64,000 nt of DNA from Sphingomonas montana (GCF_001956315.1 NZ_MOLY01000045.1:186001-250000); one strand, 5' to 3'; positions 1-9,662 are shown, numbered from the stretch's first letter. The notes: generated by a model not told the origin, from the letters alone. Numbers and translations: made by a program.

Positions 1-11
1 TCCCCGTATCG

Positions 12-290
12 ATGCGCGGTTTCGCCACTGTGAAGATGCCGTTCGCCGGAACGCTCGATACGCAGAATTCCTATATCTGGCTGGCAGCCAATGCGGTTGC
101 AGGCAGCTATGTCTTCGGCATGCTGGTCGAACGGCTCTACGGTCCGCAGATGCAGATCGCCGCGATGGTGGGCGCGCTGCTGCTCGGCGCGACCTATCTT
201 GCGGGCGTGCCCGGCGGCTTCCGCGCGCTGGCGGTCTATGCCGCGATCTTCTGGGTCGGCTGGCGCCTGCATCAGCCGGCGGTAAGCTGA
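12..290 (+). CDS. Small hydrophobic membrane protein, unknown function
   Basis: A 92-aa protein with at least two hydrophobic stretches (about residues 25-40 and 48-82), so probably an integral membrane protein. The reading frame stays open to the left edge of the window, so the true start may lie upstream and this could be the C-terminal part of a longer protein. It ends just before the first copy of a GC-rich intergenic repeat. I do not recognise the family. The next gene downstream is convergent (minus strand), so nothing in the context points to a role. Confidence 0.5.
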   Translation: MRGFATVKMPFAGTLDTQNSYIWLAANAVAGSYVFGMLVERLYGPQMQIAAMVGALLLGATYLAGVPGGFRALAVYAAIFWVGWRLHQPAVS

Positions 291-292
291 AG

Positions 293-329
293 CCCTCTCC
301 CCCGACGGGGAGAGGGTCGGGAGAGGGGG
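293..329. repeat. GGGGAGAGGG-type intergenic palindromic repeat, copy 1
   Basis: CCCTCTCCCC is followed within a few bases by GGGGAGAGGG and then a second GGGAGAGGGGG unit. The same layout recurs at 427, 5792, 19663 and 21761. It lies between the first gene and the PhzF-like gene. Confidence 0.75.
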
Positions 330-426
330 CGTGGCCTGGCGGCTGCCCATTCAAGAACGAAACAGCGTAGTTCGCGACACACCCGGTCAGCAACTCTTGC
401 AGGCGACGACTTCAGCTCAGGCCAAG

Positions 427-457
427 CCCCTCTCCCCGCAGGGGAGAGGGAGAAGGG
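427..457. repeat. GGGGAGAGGG-type intergenic palindromic repeat, copy 2
   Basis: CCCCTCTCCCC, a 3-base loop, then GGGGAGAGGG. It sits directly downstream of the stop codon of the minus-strand PhzF-like gene, so in that transcript it would form a strong hairpin without a U tract. The 100 bases between copies 1 and 2 contain nothing I can identify. Confidence 0.7.
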
Positions 458-459
458 TT

Positions 460-1269
460 TCAAACCGCAAAGACCCCTTCGATCACCGTCACGCACCGCC
501 CGGTCAGCACGACCCGGTCCCCCGCCACCCGGCACCGCATGTCGCCGCCGCGCGCGCTCGCCTGATGCGCCGTCGTCTCCGGCCGCCCCAGCCGGGCCGA
601 CCACCAGGGTGCCAGCGCAGCATGCGCCGAACCCGTCACCGGATCCTCGTCAACGCCCCAGGCCGGCACGAACACCCGGCTGACCATGTCGGTGCGGTCG
701 CCCGGCGCGGTGCAGATCGCCATCAGGCGGATGGCCGCCAGCGCCTTCATGTCGGGGGCCAGCGCGCGCACCGCCGCCTCGTCCGGCAACAGGATCACCG
801 CGGTTTCCTGCACCGGCGGAGCCGAGAAGAACACCGGCGCATCCACAACGCCGAGCGCCGCGAGCAGTGGTGCCACCCGAACATCGCCTGCCGTCGCCGC
901 CGTCATGCCGGTTGCCGGCAGGTCGAGCATATAGCCGTCGTCGGCGCGCCGCACCTCCAGCACACCCGCCTGCCGCGTCGCGAACCGGACGTGGGTCAGC
1001 GACAGGTCGTCGCCCAGCAGCACATGCCCGGCCGCCAGCGTCGCATGGCCGCACATCGCGATCTCGCTCGTCGGCGTGAACCAGCGCAGTTCATGGTCCG
1101 CCGGGCCGCCCGGCGTCGCCAGCAGGAACGCGGTTTCGGACAGGTTGTTTTCCGCCGCGATCGCGGTCAGCACAGTGTCGGGCAGCCACGTATCGAGCGG
1201 GATGACGGCCGCAGGGTTGCCGGTGAACGGCCGGTCGGCAAAGGCGTCGACCTGCGTGAAACGGGGCAT
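460..1269 (-). CDS. PhzF-family isomerase
   Basis: A 269-aa protein of the PhzF/YddE family (diaminopimelate-epimerase-like fold, cofactor-free isomerases). It has the family N-terminus (FTQVDAFADRPFTGNPAAV) and the expected catalytic glutamate, Glu45, in the NNLSETAF motif; the C-terminal half keeps the DEDPVTGSAH signature. The start is supported by a strong ribosome-binding site (AGGAGAG, 8 bases upstream). It is the last gene of a probable minus-strand operon with pdxH and a cation exporter, 39 bases after the exporter's stop. Family members act in phenazine synthesis in some bacteria, but most chromosomal homologues have unknown substrates, and no phenazine genes are visible here, so no pathway is assigned. 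Confidence 0.85.
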   Translation of the reverse strand: MPRFTQVDAFADRPFTGNPAAVIPLDTWLPDTVLTAIAAENNLSETAFLLATPGGPADHELRWFTPTSEIAMCGHATLAAGHVLLGDDLSLTHVRFATRQAGVLEVRRADDGYMLDLPATGMTAATAGDVRVAPLLAALGVVDAPVFFSAPPVQETAVILLPDEAAVRALAPDMKALAAIRLMAICTAPGDRTDMVSRVFVPAWGVDEDPVTGSAHAALAPWWSARLGRPETTAHQASARGGDMRCRVAGDRVVLTGRCVTVIEGVFAV

Positions 1270-1308
1270 GGCGATCTCTCCTGTGTCGGGTCGGCGGGTC
1301 TGCCGCGA

Positions 1309-2253
1309 TCAGACGCCCAGCCGCTTGCCGAACCACGGCGGCGTCACGTCCGCCTCGACCAGCGGATTGTCCGGCTCGTCAATATGCCCCTCGGGGTCGA
1401 GGTGGATCAGGATCTCGACCTTGGGGAACGCCGCGCGGATCCGGTCCTCGACCGCGTCCATCACGTCATGCGCGTCGGCCACGGTCATGTCGCGCGCCAC
1501 GCACATGTGAAACTGCGCGAAGTCGTGCGATCCCGATCGCCGTGTCCGGAAATCATGGATCCCGCGCAGTTCCGGGTGGCGCGCCGCCACTTCAAGAAAC
1601 GCGTCGCGCTCCGCCTCCGGCCATTCGCGGTCCATCAACTGGTCGATCGCCTGGCTCGATGCCTGGAACGCGCCCCATGCGAGCCACAGCGCGATGGCGA
1701 TCCCGAACAGCGGGTCGGCCCCCTTCACGCGGAAATACTGGTCCAGCACCAGCGCGCCGATCACCGACAGGTTCAACAGCAGATCCGACTGATAATGCAC
1801 ATTGTCGGCGCGGATCGCCACCGATCCGGTCTGCGCGATGATCCGCCGCTGATAGGCCAGCAACCCGAACGTCGCGACGATCGCCACCACCGACACGGCG
1901 ATGCCGAACCCCGCATCGTCGGTCGCCTGCACGCCGTTCAGGCTGACCACCGCGCGCCAGCCGATGCCCGCCGCCGATGCGGTGATGAGCGCAACCTGGA
2001 ACAAGGCGGCCAGCGCCTCCGCCTTGCCGTGGCCGAAGCGGTGGTCGTCGTCCGCCGGCGTCGCGGCCAGCCGTACGCCGTACAGCGTCACCAGCGACGC
2101 CAGCAGATCCAGTCCGCTGTCCGCCAGCGACCCCAGCATTGCGACCGACCCGGTATGCCACGCGGCGAACGCCTTCAGCACCATCAGCGCCGATGCGACC
2201 GCGACGCTCGCCAGCGCCGCGCGCGACGTCAGTCTGCCGTTCGCCCGGGTCAT
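1309..2253 (-). CDS. Cation diffusion facilitator family metal exporter
   Basis: A 314-aa protein of the CDF family (proton-driven export of divalent cations such as Zn, Fe, Mn or Co across the inner membrane). Visible are transmembrane helices over the N-terminal two thirds, the metal-site pair D45 and D49 (LADSGLD), the HRFGHGKAE motif after helix 2, and a soluble C-terminal domain (HDFRTRRSG, then HMCVARDMTVADAHDV) typical of the cytoplasmic dimerisation domain. I placed the start at 2253 rather than at an upstream in-frame codon because it overlaps the pdxH stop by ATGA and removes an Arg/Pro-rich N-terminal tail that reads like out-of-frame pdxH. Closest in pattern to FieF/YiiP; metal specificity cannot be read from sequence alone. 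Confidence 0.9.
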   Translation of the reverse strand: MTRANGRLTSRAALASVAVASALMVLKAFAAWHTGSVAMLGSLADSGLDLLASLVTLYGVRLAATPADDDHRFGHGKAEALAALFQVALITASAAGIGWRAVVSLNGVQATDDAGFGIAVSVVAIVATFGLLAYQRRIIAQTGSVAIRADNVHYQSDLLLNLSVIGALVLDQYFRVKGADPLFGIAIALWLAWGAFQASSQAIDQLMDREWPEAERDAFLEVAARHPELRGIHDFRTRRSGSHDFAQFHMCVARDMTVADAHDVMDAVEDRIRAAFPKVEILIHLDPEGHIDEPDNPLVEADVTPPWFGKRLGV

Positions 2254-2840
2254 GGGTATAGCAGTCCTTCCGTCCAGCCGCCCTGCCCGTCCGGCCGGAA
2301 CAGCCGCCGTTCGTGCAGCCGGTGCGCCCGGTCCTGCCAGAACTCGATCCGGTCCGGCGTCACGCGATATCCCGACCAGTGCGACGGGCGCGGCACCGGG
2401 CCGCCGTCGAACCGCGCCTTGATCTCCTCGAACCGGTCGTCGAACGTCTCGCGCCGGTCGAGCGGGCGCGACTGATCGGACGCCCACGCCCCCAGTTGCG
2501 AATCACGGCCGCGCGTCGCGAAATAGGCGTCGCCTTCCGCGTCCGACACGCAGCTCACCGCGCCTTCGATCCGCACCTGCCGGCGCAGCGATTTCCAGTG
2601 GAACGTCAGCGCCGCGACCCTGGTCGCGAGCAGGTCGCCCGCCTTGCGGCTTTCCAGGTTGGTGTAGAAGACGAACCCCGCATCATGCCCCTTCAGCAAC
2701 ACCATCCGCGCGGACGGTCGGCCGTCGGCGGCGACGGTGGACAGGCACATCGCCTGCGGATCATTCGGTTCGGATGCGGTGGCATCGGCCAGCCAGATAT
2801 CGAACAGCGCATGCGGGTCGGTGGACATGCCCATCGCCAT
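2250..2840 (-). CDS. pdxH: Pyridoxamine 5'-phosphate oxidase
   Basis: A 196-aa flavoenzyme that oxidises pyridoxamine or pyridoxine 5'-phosphate to pyridoxal 5'-phosphate, the last step of vitamin B6 cofactor synthesis and salvage. The FMN/PLP-binding signatures are present: RMVLLKG, FYTNLESRKAGDL, the QVRIEG strand and the C-terminal RLHERRLF. Length matches the family. An internal Met at residue 5 (MSTDPH) is an alternative start. It is first in an operon with the CDF exporter (4-base ATGA overlap) and the PhzF-like gene, and divergent from the DnaJ-like gene, with 144 bases between the two starts. Confidence 0.93.
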   Translation of the reverse strand: MAMGMSTDPHALFDIWLADATASEPNDPQAMCLSTVAADGRPSARMVLLKGHDAGFVFYTNLESRKAGDLLATRVAALTFHWKSLRRQVRIEGAVSCVSDAEGDAYFATRGRDSQLGAWASDQSRPLDRRETFDDRFEEIKARFDGGPVPRPSHWSGYRVTPDRIEFWQDRAHRLHERRLFRPDGQGGWTEGLLYP

Positions 2841-2984
2841 ATCCGAACCGTCGGCGCTTTTCGACCCCGACGATCATGCCGCGGCGGGACAGTTTGCCCT
2901 TGCACGACCAAGAAGCACACCCATTTTGCAGCGTGACATATCGGCAACAGTTGGCGTTTCCCGGAAAGGGCGCGAAAGGGGCGC

Positions 2985-3932
2985 ATGGCGGATCTTTATT
3001 CAAAGCTGAACGTGGCACGCGGCGCGAGCGAGGCGGACGTCAAGAAGGCGTATCGCAAGCTCGCCAAGGAGCTGCATCCCGACCGCAATCGCGACAATCC
3101 GAAGGCGTCGGAGAAGTTCTCGGAAATCACGCAGGCCTACGACCTGCTGTCCGACAAGGACAAGCGCGCGCAATATGACCGTGGCGAGATCGACGAGAAC
3201 GGCCAGCCCAAGGCCGCGTTCGGCTATGGCGGCAGTCCGTTCGGCGGCCAGGGTCAGGGCGGGCGCCGACCCGGTACCGCCGGCGGCTATGGTGGTGCCG
3301 CGCCGGAGGCCGGTGATTTCGGCGATATCTTCGAAGGGCTGTTCGGCGGCCGGCGTGGCCCCGGCGGCCCGGCCGGCGGGTTCGGCGCGCGCCGCTCGCC
3401 GCCGGCCAAGGGCGCGGACATGGCCTACCGCCTGTCCGTATCGTTCGAGGATGCGGCATCGCTCGCCCCGCAACGCGTCACCCTGTCCACCGGCAAGGCG
3501 ATCGACCTGAAGCTCAGCGTCGATGCAGTCGATGGCAAGCCGATGCGGTTGTCCGGCCAGGGCGAGGAAGGCCCTGGCGGCATCGGCGACGCGATCGTCA
3601 CGATCGCGATCGATCCGCACCGTTTCTACACGCGCGACGGCGACGACATCCGCATGACCCTGCCGGTCACGCTGGAGGAAGCGGTGCTGGGCGCCACCGT
3701 CCGGGTCCCCACCGTCGACGGTCCGGTGAACTTCTCGGTGCCCAAGGGATCGACGTCGGGCAAGACGCTGCGGCTGAAGGAGCGCGGCTTTCACAAGAAG
3801 GGCGGCGGCCGGGGCTATCAATATGTAACGCTATCCGTCGATCTGCCGGCGGACGACGCGGAACTGATCGCGTTCGCCGAAAGCCGGCGCGAAACGCACA
3901 CGCGCAACCCGCGCGCCGCTCTGGGCGTATAG
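2985..3932 (+). CDS. DnaJ-type co-chaperone without zinc finger (CbpA-like)
   Basis: A 315-aa J-domain protein. Residues 1-70 form the J domain, with the HPD motif at residues 31-33 that stimulates DnaK ATPase activity. A Gly/Phe-rich linker follows (about 70-140: FGYGGSPFGGQGQGG, GGFGARR), then the C-terminal substrate-binding beta domain (about 145-300), directly attached without the CxxCxGxG zinc-finger repeats of true DnaJ. This layout is that of CbpA/DjlA-type proteins, so it is probably an accessory DnaK partner. It is first in a plus-strand run with yihY, fabI and aroC. Confidence 0.88.
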   Translation: MADLYSKLNVARGASEADVKKAYRKLAKELHPDRNRDNPKASEKFSEITQAYDLLSDKDKRAQYDRGEIDENGQPKAAFGYGGSPFGGQGQGGRRPGTAGGYGGAAPEAGDFGDIFEGLFGGRRGPGGPAGGFGARRSPPAKGADMAYRLSVSFEDAASLAPQRVTLSTGKAIDLKLSVDAVDGKPMRLSGQGEEGPGGIGDAIVTIAIDPHRFYTRDGDDIRMTLPVTLEEAVLGATVRVPTVDGPVNFSVPKGSTSGKTLRLKERGFHKKGGGRGYQYVTLSVDLPADDAELIAFAESRRETHTRNPRAALGV

Positions 3933-3975
3933 CGCCATACACCTGCGCGACTGCGGAAAGCTTGAGGGGACACGC

Positions 3976-4965
3976 GTGACGGACCGCAGCAGGACAACCG
4001 AGCCGGCGGAAGGCAACCCATCGGAGTCGCTCGGCGACGTTTCGCCCGAATCGCCGGAGGCCCGCGCGCGCCGCCGCCACACCCTCGGTCGTCAGGTCGA
4101 CAAGGTCCGGCCCGGCACCTATCCGTTCGAGGTGCTGAAACGGGTCGGTATCGGCGTCTATTCCGATGGCTTCATCCATGCCGGCAACATCGCCTATCTG
4201 GCGTTGCTGACGCTGTTCCCCTTCTTCATCGTGGCGCTGGCCGTCGCGTCGATCCTGGGGCGCAGCGACGACGGCCTGCGCACCGTCAATTCCTTTCTCG
4301 AAACCCTGCCCAACGGCGTGGCAGACCTGCTGCGCGATCCGATCGTGCAGGTGCTGAAGGCGCGCACCGGTTCGCTGCTCTGGCTCGGCGCGTTCGTCGG
4401 GCTGTGGACCGTCGGCTCGTTCATCGAAACGATCCGCGACATCCTGCGCCGCGCCTACGGCACCACGTCCAGCCAGCCCTTCTGGCATTACCGGCTGGGA
4501 TCGGTCGCGATCATCATCGGCTCGGTGATGCTCGCGCTCATCTCGTTCGTGGCGCAGGGCGTGCTGACCGCGGCGGAACAGTTCATCTACCGCCTGCTGC
4601 CATGGGCGCAGGATATCGCCGGCTGGGTCGGCCTGTCCCGGCTCGTGCCCGCCGCGCTGATGTTCGGCGCGCTCTACCTGCTGTTCCTGACGCTCACCCC
4701 GTCCAAATATCGCTACGGCAGCTGCCCGAAATGGCCCGGCGCGCTGCTGGTCACCATATGGTGGCTGGGCACCACGGCGCTGCTGCCTATGCTGCTCGCC
4801 TCGCTCGGGGGTTACGAACCGACCTATGGCGGGCTTGCCGGCACGATCGTGGCGTTGTTCTTCTTCTGGACGGTCGGGCTCGGGATCGTGGTCGGGGCGC
4901 ATCTCAATGCGGCACTGGCGGAAACGGTCGTCCCGGATATAGAGGGACCGCCGTCCGTTGCGTGA
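3976..4965 (+). CDS. YihY/BrkB-family inner membrane protein
   Basis: A 329-aa polytopic membrane protein of the YihY/virulence factor BrkB family. After a polar N-terminal tail of about 55 residues the family pattern starts (GFIHAGNIAYLALLTLFPFF, the usual first helix), followed by about five more helices; WLGAFVGLWTVGSFIETIRDILRRAYGT and the GGYEPTYGGLAGTIVALFFFW segment near the C-terminus are typical. The start is GTG, supported by GAGGGGA 6 bases upstream. Despite an old RNase BN label, this family has no established enzymatic function. It ends 16 bases before fabI, which suggests co-transcription. Confidence 0.85.
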   Translation: MTDRSRTTEPAEGNPSESLGDVSPESPEARARRRHTLGRQVDKVRPGTYPFEVLKRVGIGVYSDGFIHAGNIAYLALLTLFPFFIVALAVASILGRSDDGLRTVNSFLETLPNGVADLLRDPIVQVLKARTGSLLWLGAFVGLWTVGSFIETIRDILRRAYGTTSSQPFWHYRLGSVAIIIGSVMLALISFVAQGVLTAAEQFIYRLLPWAQDIAGWVGLSRLVPAALMFGALYLLFLTLTPSKYRYGSCPKWPGALLVTIWWLGTTALLPMLLASLGGYEPTYGGLAGTIVALFFFWTVGLGIVVGAHLNAALAETVVPDIEGPPSVA

Positions 4966-4981
4966 CGACGAAGGAGTGACG

Positions 4982-5785
4982 ATGCCCGGTTTGATGGATG
5001 GTAAGCGCGGTGTGATCATGGGGCTGGCCAATGATCGGTCGCTCGCATGGGGCATTGCCAAGGCGTTGCGCGCGCAGGGGGCCGAACTGGCCTTCACCTA
5101 CCAGGGCGACGCCCTCCTCAAGCGCGTGCGCCCGCTGGCCGAAGAGGTCGGGTCCGACTTTCTCGTCGATTGCGACGTCGCGGACATGGCGGCGCTGGAC
5201 GCCAGTTTCGCGCAGATCGCCGAACGCTGGCCCACCATCGACTTTCTCGTTCACGCGATCGGTTTTTCGGACAAGAACGAGCTGCGTGGGCTCTATGTCG
5301 ATACCAGCCTCGACAATTTTCTGACGACGATGAACATCTCGGCCTATTCCTTCGTCGCGGTCACCCGCGCCGCACGCGCGATGATGCCGGACGGCGGGTC
5401 GATCCTGACGCTCAGCTATTATGGCGCGGAAAAGGTCGTGCCGCACTACAATGTCATGGGTGTCGCCAAGGCCGCGCTGGAAGCCAGCGTGAAATATCTG
5501 GCAATGGACCTCGGGCCGGAAAAGATCCGCGTCAACGCGATCTCCGCCGGCCCGATCAAGACGCTGGCCGCCAGCGGGATCGGCGATTTTCGCTACATCC
5601 TGAAATGGAACGAGCTGAACAGCCCGCTCCGCCGCAACGTGACGATCGAGGATGTCGGCGGCGCGGGCGTCTACCTGCTGTCCGACCTCGCATCCGGCGT
5701 GACCGGCGAGATCCACCATGTCGACGCGGGCTACAACGTCATCGGCATGAAGGCCGAAGACGCCCCTGACATCGCGCTGGCGTGA
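4982..5785 (+). CDS. fabI: Enoyl-[acyl-carrier-protein] reductase (NADH), FabI
   Basis: A 267-aa SDR-fold enzyme performing the last reduction of each fatty-acid elongation cycle (trans-2-enoyl-ACP to acyl-ACP). The FabI form of the nucleotide motif is present ([16 protein letters not shown]), as are Tyr146, Tyr156 and Lys163, at the same numbers as in E. coli FabI. The ATG at 4982 is chosen over an upstream in-frame codon because AAGGAG lies 6 bases before it. It is a member of the triclosan-sensitive family; resistance cannot be judged here. A repeat element separates it from aroC. Confidence 0.95.
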   Translation: MPGLMDGKRGVIMGLANDRSLAWGIAKALRAQGAELAFTYQGDALLKRVRPLAEEVGSDFLVDCDVADMAALDASFAQIAERWPTIDFLVHAIGFSDKNELRGLYVDTSLDNFLTTMNISAYSFVAVTRAARAMMPDGGSILTLSYYGAEKVVPHYNVMGVAKAALEASVKYLAMDLGPEKIRVNAISAGPIKTLAASGIGDFRYILKWNELNSPLRRNVTIEDVGGAGVYLLSDLASGVTGEIHHVDAGYNVIGMKAEDAPDIALA

Positions 5786-5791
5786 CCAAAC

Positions 5792-5840
5792 TCCCTCTCC
5801 CCTCCGGGGAGAGGGTCGGGGAGAGGGTCGGGGAGAGGGG
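5792..5840. repeat. GGGGAGAGGG-type repeat, copy 3, with tandem expansion
   Basis: CCCTCTCCCC faces three tandem GGGGAGAGGGTC-like units, so this copy is longer than the others. It lies in the fabI-aroC spacer, inside a possible operon, where it would form an alternative-pairing hairpin in the transcript. Confidence 0.75.
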
Positions 5841-5919
5841 CCGACGGGGAGGCCTCGTGAAACGGTTGCGGCTTGACCCATCGTTGCTCCGCTCTCCCGG
5901 AGGAAACAGGGCTGAAACC

Positions 5920-6990
5920 ATGAGCTTCAACACTTTCGGTCGTATGTTCCGCTATACCAGCTGGGGCGAAAGCCATGGCCCGGCGCTGGGCGCGGTCGTC
6001 GACGGCTGCCCCCCCGGCCTGGCCCTGTCCGAAGCGGACATCCAGCCGTGGCTGGACAAGCGCCGCCCCGGCACATCGCGTTTCACCACGCAGCGCCGTG
6101 AACCCGACACGGTCCGCATCCTGTCCGGCGTGTTCGATGGGCACACCACCGGTACGCCCATCAGCCTGATGATCGAGAATGTCGATCAGCGGTCGAAGGA
6201 CTATGCCAATGTCGCGGTCGCCTACCGGCCCGGACATGCCGACTATGCCTATGACGCGAAATACGGCTTCCGCGACCCGCGCGGTGGCGGGCGGTCGTCC
6301 GCACGCGAAACCGCCGCGCGGGTCGCCGCCGCGGCCGTCGCCCGCGTCGTCATACCGGAGGTCCGGATCCGCGCCTACCTGACCGAGATCGGCGGCGACG
6401 TGATCGATCGGGCCGCGCATGACGATGCGGAGATCGACCGCAACCCCTTCTTCTGCCCCGATCCCGCCGCCGCCGCCCGTTGGGAGGTCCTGGTCGACGC
6501 GGCGCGCAAGGCCGGGTCCTCGCTGGGCGCGGTCGTGGAATGCGTCGCGGAGGGTGTTCCGGCCGGCTGGGGCGCGCCGCTCTATGCCAAGCTCGACGGT
6601 GAGCTCGCCGCCGCGATGATGAGCATCAACGCGGTCAAGGGAGTCGAGATCGGCGACGGGTTCGCCGCCGCCCGGTCGCGGGGTGAGGACAATGCCGATG
6701 CAATGCGCCCCGGCGCCGACGGCCGGCCACTGTTCCTGGCAAACCATGCCGGCGGCATTGCGGGCGGCATCGCGACCGGGCAGCCGGTGGTGATCCGCGT
6801 CGCGCTGAAACCCACATCGTCCATCCTCACGCCCGTCGAAACGATCGACCGCACCGGTGCCGCCGCCGAAATCGCCACCGCTGGCCGCCACGACCCCTGC
6901 GTCGGCATCCGCGCCGCACCGGTGGTGGAGGCGATGATGGCGCTTGTCCTGGCCGACCAGAAACTGCTGCACCGCGGGCAAGTAGGCTGA
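5920..6990 (+). CDS. aroC: Chorismate synthase
   Basis: A 356-aa enzyme converting 5-enolpyruvylshikimate 3-phosphate to chorismate with reduced FMN, the last common step of aromatic amino-acid synthesis. Signatures in order: [18 protein letters not shown] near the N-terminus, [16 protein letters not shown], the [15 protein letters not shown] segment and [24 protein letters not shown]. The ATG at 5920 is preferred because AGGAAA precedes it and the frame upstream runs through the repeat. The C-terminus (residues 325-356) has the conserved [17 protein letters not shown] segment. Confidence 0.96.
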   Translation: MSFNTFGRMFRYTSWGESHGPALGAVVDGCPPGLALSEADIQPWLDKRRPGTSRFTTQRREPDTVRILSGVFDGHTTGTPISLMIENVDQRSKDYANVAVAYRPGHADYAYDAKYGFRDPRGGGRSSARETAARVAAAAVARVVIPEVRIRAYLTEIGGDVIDRAAHDDAEIDRNPFFCPDPAAAARWEVLVDAARKAGSSLGAVVECVAEGVPAGWGAPLYAKLDGELAAAMMSINAVKGVEIGDGFAAARSRGEDNADAMRPGADGRPLFLANHAGGIAGGIATGQPVVIRVALKPTSSILTPVETIDRTGAAAEIATAGRHDPCVGIRAAPVVEAMMALVLADQKLLHRGQVG

Positions 6991-7104
6991 AACGCCACGC
7001 CCGCGTTATATTCGAGCCGAGCGGAACCGATATACGGACGAACCGAGCGACTGACCTTCTCTCCGGACGTTGAGCACACGGATATTCTCGGAAAGGATTT
7101 TCCC

Positions 7105-7383
7105 ATGAAGAACCGTCATCTGATGGGCGCATTGATCGCTATCGCTCCGGTCGTCGCCATGGCGCAGGTTGCGACCACGCCGCCGGTCGGCAACGCCTCC
7201 GAAAGCGCCACTATGAACAGCGTGACCGCCGGACCGCCCATCGAAACCGCACCGGTTGAGCGCGACACGGATGCGACCACGGACTCGCTCGAAACTGGAA
7301 CGAACGATCCGCAGACAACGACCGCCACTCCGCCGGCGACAACAACCACCCCGGATCCCATCCAGCCCAAGCCAAAACCCTGA
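7105..7383 (+). CDS. Small secreted Thr/Pro-rich protein
   Basis: A 92-aa protein with a probable signal peptide (residues 1-21, ending VAMAQ) and a mature part rich in Thr, Pro and Asp, with a TTTATPPATTTT run and a PKPKP tail. GGAAAGGA lies about 6 bases before the ATG, which supports translation. The composition suggests an unstructured periplasmic or surface-exposed polypeptide. No family recognised. It stands alone between aroC and a convergent methyltransferase gene. Confidence 0.6.
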   Translation: MKNRHLMGALIAIAPVVAMAQVATTPPVGNASESATMNSVTAGPPIETAPVERDTDATTDSLETGTNDPQTTTATPPATTTTPDPIQPKPKP

Positions 7384-7413
7384 AACAGAACCTACGGCTG
7401 GCGAGGGGTGATC

Positions 7414-7448
7414 AAGCCCAGATTATCAGACCATGATGACCTGGGCTT
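7414..7448. other. Inverted repeat between convergent genes
   Basis: AAGCCCAG and CTGGGCTT form an 8-bp stem with a 19-base loop. It lies in the 212-base gap between the secreted protein and the convergent methyltransferase gene. No U tract follows on either strand, so it is at best a weak bidirectional terminator. The rest of the gap shows nothing recognisable. Confidence 0.35.
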
Positions 7449-7595
7449 CAGTCGCATAACTTGATCGGAGTTGAACTGATCTGTCCGCGACCTGTGCCAA
7501 CGATCAGCGGCCGGGTTGGAGCGCAGGTTTGTATGTAGGTACAGACCGATCGAGCGGGAAATCAGGCAAGTGCCTGCCTCCGCCCTATCATCCCC

Positions 7596-8354
7596 CTACC
7601 GACGACGTCCCACCAGCGTACCGGCGGTGTTGTTCACCCGTTCGAACGTGAAGTCCGGCCATTCACGCTTCCAGCGACGCGCCACCAACCGCTCGCCCGG
7701 CCGGGCCGCGTCGTCGAGCAGAACGGTGCCGCCGCTGGGGATACGGTCGAACAACGTCGCTGCCGCACCACGCACCATGGGGTGCAGGAACCATGGTGGT
7801 CCGTCGACGATCAACAGGTCGATCCGGTCCGGCAGCGGCACCGGCGCATACCACGCTCCCGGCCAGCCATTGTCCTGATAGTCCAACGGGGCTGCGCGCA
7901 CCTCCGCGTCCAGCCCACGCGTCGCCACCAGCCGGCGGGTCTCGCCCGCAAATTCTTCGCTGCCGTCAATGCTGACCAGTCGTCCGCCGCCGATCTGGTC
8001 CAGGCAGTGCGCCGCGACCAGCGTGCTGGTACCGCCGCCCAGTTCGACCACCGTCCGCGGCCGCCGGTCCAGTATTTCGGCCGCGATGATGTTCAGGAAA
8101 TCCGCGTCGGCGCGCCAGCTACCCAGATCGGGCAGCGCCGCATCGTCAAGCCCGGTCCGCGCCAGCAACGCCGCCCGCGCCGTCGGGCCACCATCACCCA
8201 GGCTCTTCAACAGCCACGGCCAGCCGACCGCACCGGCCGCGCCCACCGCCAGCCATTCGTTCAGCATGCGCATGCCGGATCGTACCCGGTCGATGTCCCG
8301 CGTTGCTATCGTCTGCGCGCGGTCACGGGGAAGGGAAATGGGAGCCTCCGTCAT
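7596..8354 (-). CDS. Class I SAM-dependent methyltransferase-like protein
   Basis: About 252 aa with a Rossmann methyltransferase core: VVELGGGTSTLVAAHCL (motif I, SAM-binding loop), LVSIDGSEEF (acidic end of strand 2) and RIDLLIVDGPPWFLHPMVRG (motif IV region, the DGPP form seen in O-methyltransferases and in class 24-like proteins). Substrate not predictable. The start is uncertain: the Met at 8354 and one at 8387 are both in frame and neither has a clear ribosome-binding site. The longer frame upstream overlaps mnmA and looks out of frame. The gene follows mnmA on the same strand by about 100 bases. Confidence 0.75.
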   Translation of the reverse strand: MTEAPISLPRDRAQTIATRDIDRVRSGMRMLNEWLAVGAAGAVGWPWLLKSLGDGGPTARAALLARTGLDDAALPDLGSWRADADFLNIIAAEILDRRPRTVVELGGGTSTLVAAHCLDQIGGGRLVSIDGSEEFAGETRRLVATRGLDAEVRAAPLDYQDNGWPGAWYAPVPLPDRIDLLIVDGPPWFLHPMVRGAAATLFDRIPSGGTVLLDDAARPGERLVARRWKREWPDFTFERVNNTAGTLVGRRR

Positions 8355-8454
8355 CGCTCGCGTGTCCGGCGTGCGATGCGTCGGCATCGGCCGTTCGTCA
8401 ATCCCATTGCGGCAATGGCTGGACCGGCCGGGACGGGTGGAGACGCGCCGCCCG

Positions 8455-9576
8455 TCAGGCCGCCTGCACAGCCGCCTGCGTCTCCGCGATCCAGCCACCG
8501 CCCAGCACCCGTTCCCCGCCGTAAAAGACCGCCGCCTGCCCCGGCGACACGCCATATTCCGGCAGTTCGAACCGCACATGGTCGCCGTCCAGCCACGCCG
8601 GCACCGGTTTCGCCATCGACCGCACCTTGGCCAGCAACGGCCCGGCATGGTCGCCGCCGATCCAGTTCAGATCCTCGATCCGCGCGCCCGCAACCGCCAG
8701 CGCCGCGCGCGGCCCCGCCACCACGCGCCGCGCGTCCGGTTCCAGCCGCACGACGTAGAGCGGATACGGACTGCCGCCGATCTCCAGCCCACGGCGCTGC
8801 CCCACCGTGAAATGCGCGATGCCGCGGTGCCGGCCCAGCACGCGGCCGTCCATGTCGACGATCTCGCCCGCCTCCGCCGTTTCGGGGCGCAGCCGCTTGA
8901 CGATGCCGGCATAGTCCCCGTCGGGCACGAAACAGATATCCTGGCTGTCGGGCTTCATCGCGACGGTCAGCCCGTTCTGCGCCGCGATCGCGCGAACCGT
9001 GGCCTTCGGCATCCCGCCCAGCGGAAAGCGCAGATAGTCGAGCTGCGCCTGCGTCGTCGCGAACAGGAAATAGCTCTGGTCGCGCGCGGGGTCGATCGCA
9101 CGGTGCAGCTGCGCGCCGCCGTTCGCCATCACGCGGCGCACATAATGGCCGGTCGCCAGGCAATCCGCGCCCAGCTCGCGCGCGATGCCGAACAGGTCGG
9201 TGAATTTTACCCCCTGGTTGCACCGGACGCACGGGATGGGGGTGCGGCCGCGGGCATATTCGTCCGCGAAATCGGCGATCACGTCGTCCCGGAACCGGCT
9301 CTCATAATCGAACACATAATGCGCGATGCCCAGCCGGTCGGCCACGGCGCGCGCATCGCGGATATCCTGCCCGGCGCAGCAACTACCCGCCCGTTTCACC
9401 GCCGCGCCGTGATCGTACAGCTGCAACGTGACGCCGATCGTCTCCGCCCCGGTCGCCTTGGCGAGAGCCGCCACGACCGAACTGTCGACGCCGCCCGACA
9501 TCGCGACCACGATCCGCCGACCGCGCAGGGTTTCACCCAGTTGAAATTCTCCGTCCATTGACGGGCCATAGCGCAT
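8455..9576 (-). CDS. mnmA: tRNA-specific 2-thiouridylase
   Basis: A 373-aa enzyme that, with a sulfur relay, thiolates U34 of Lys, Glu and Gln tRNAs. It shows the PP-loop ATP pyrophosphatase motif SGGVDSS, the first active-site region ([11 protein letters not shown]), the GHYVR motif, the second catalytic cysteine in the [13 protein letters not shown] segment and a C-terminal beta-barrel ([10 protein letters not shown] onward). I chose the Met at 9576; a Met six codons on (MDGEFQLGE) fits homologues as well. Frames upstream of this lack similarity. Neighbours do not suggest a dedicated operon. Confidence 0.94.
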   Translation of the reverse strand: MRYGPSMDGEFQLGETLRGRRIVVAMSGGVDSSVVAALAKATGAETIGVTLQLYDHGAAVKRAGSCCAGQDIRDARAVADRLGIAHYVFDYESRFRDDVIADFADEYARGRTPIPCVRCNQGVKFTDLFGIARELGADCLATGHYVRRVMANGGAQLHRAIDPARDQSYFLFATTQAQLDYLRFPLGGMPKATVRAIAAQNGLTVAMKPDSQDICFVPDGDYAGIVKRLRPETAEAGEIVDMDGRVLGRHRGIAHFTVGQRRGLEIGGSPYPLYVVRLEPDARRVVAGPRAALAVAGARIEDLNWIGGDHAGPLLAKVRSMAKPVPAWLDGDHVRFELPEYGVSPGQAAVFYGGERVLGGGWIAETQAAVQAA

Positions 9577-9662
9577 TTTCTGCGTGATCGGGACCCCGCC
9601 CTTTACTTCTGCGAAACCATGCCGGGTTAAGAGGGTGTTCGGCACCACCATTTGGACAGCGG

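Noticed and set aside
7516-7878. Plus-strand 120-codon frame overlapping the methyltransferase
   Set aside because: Antisense to a clear motif I methyltransferase core and itself Arg/Ser/Pro-rich without pattern.
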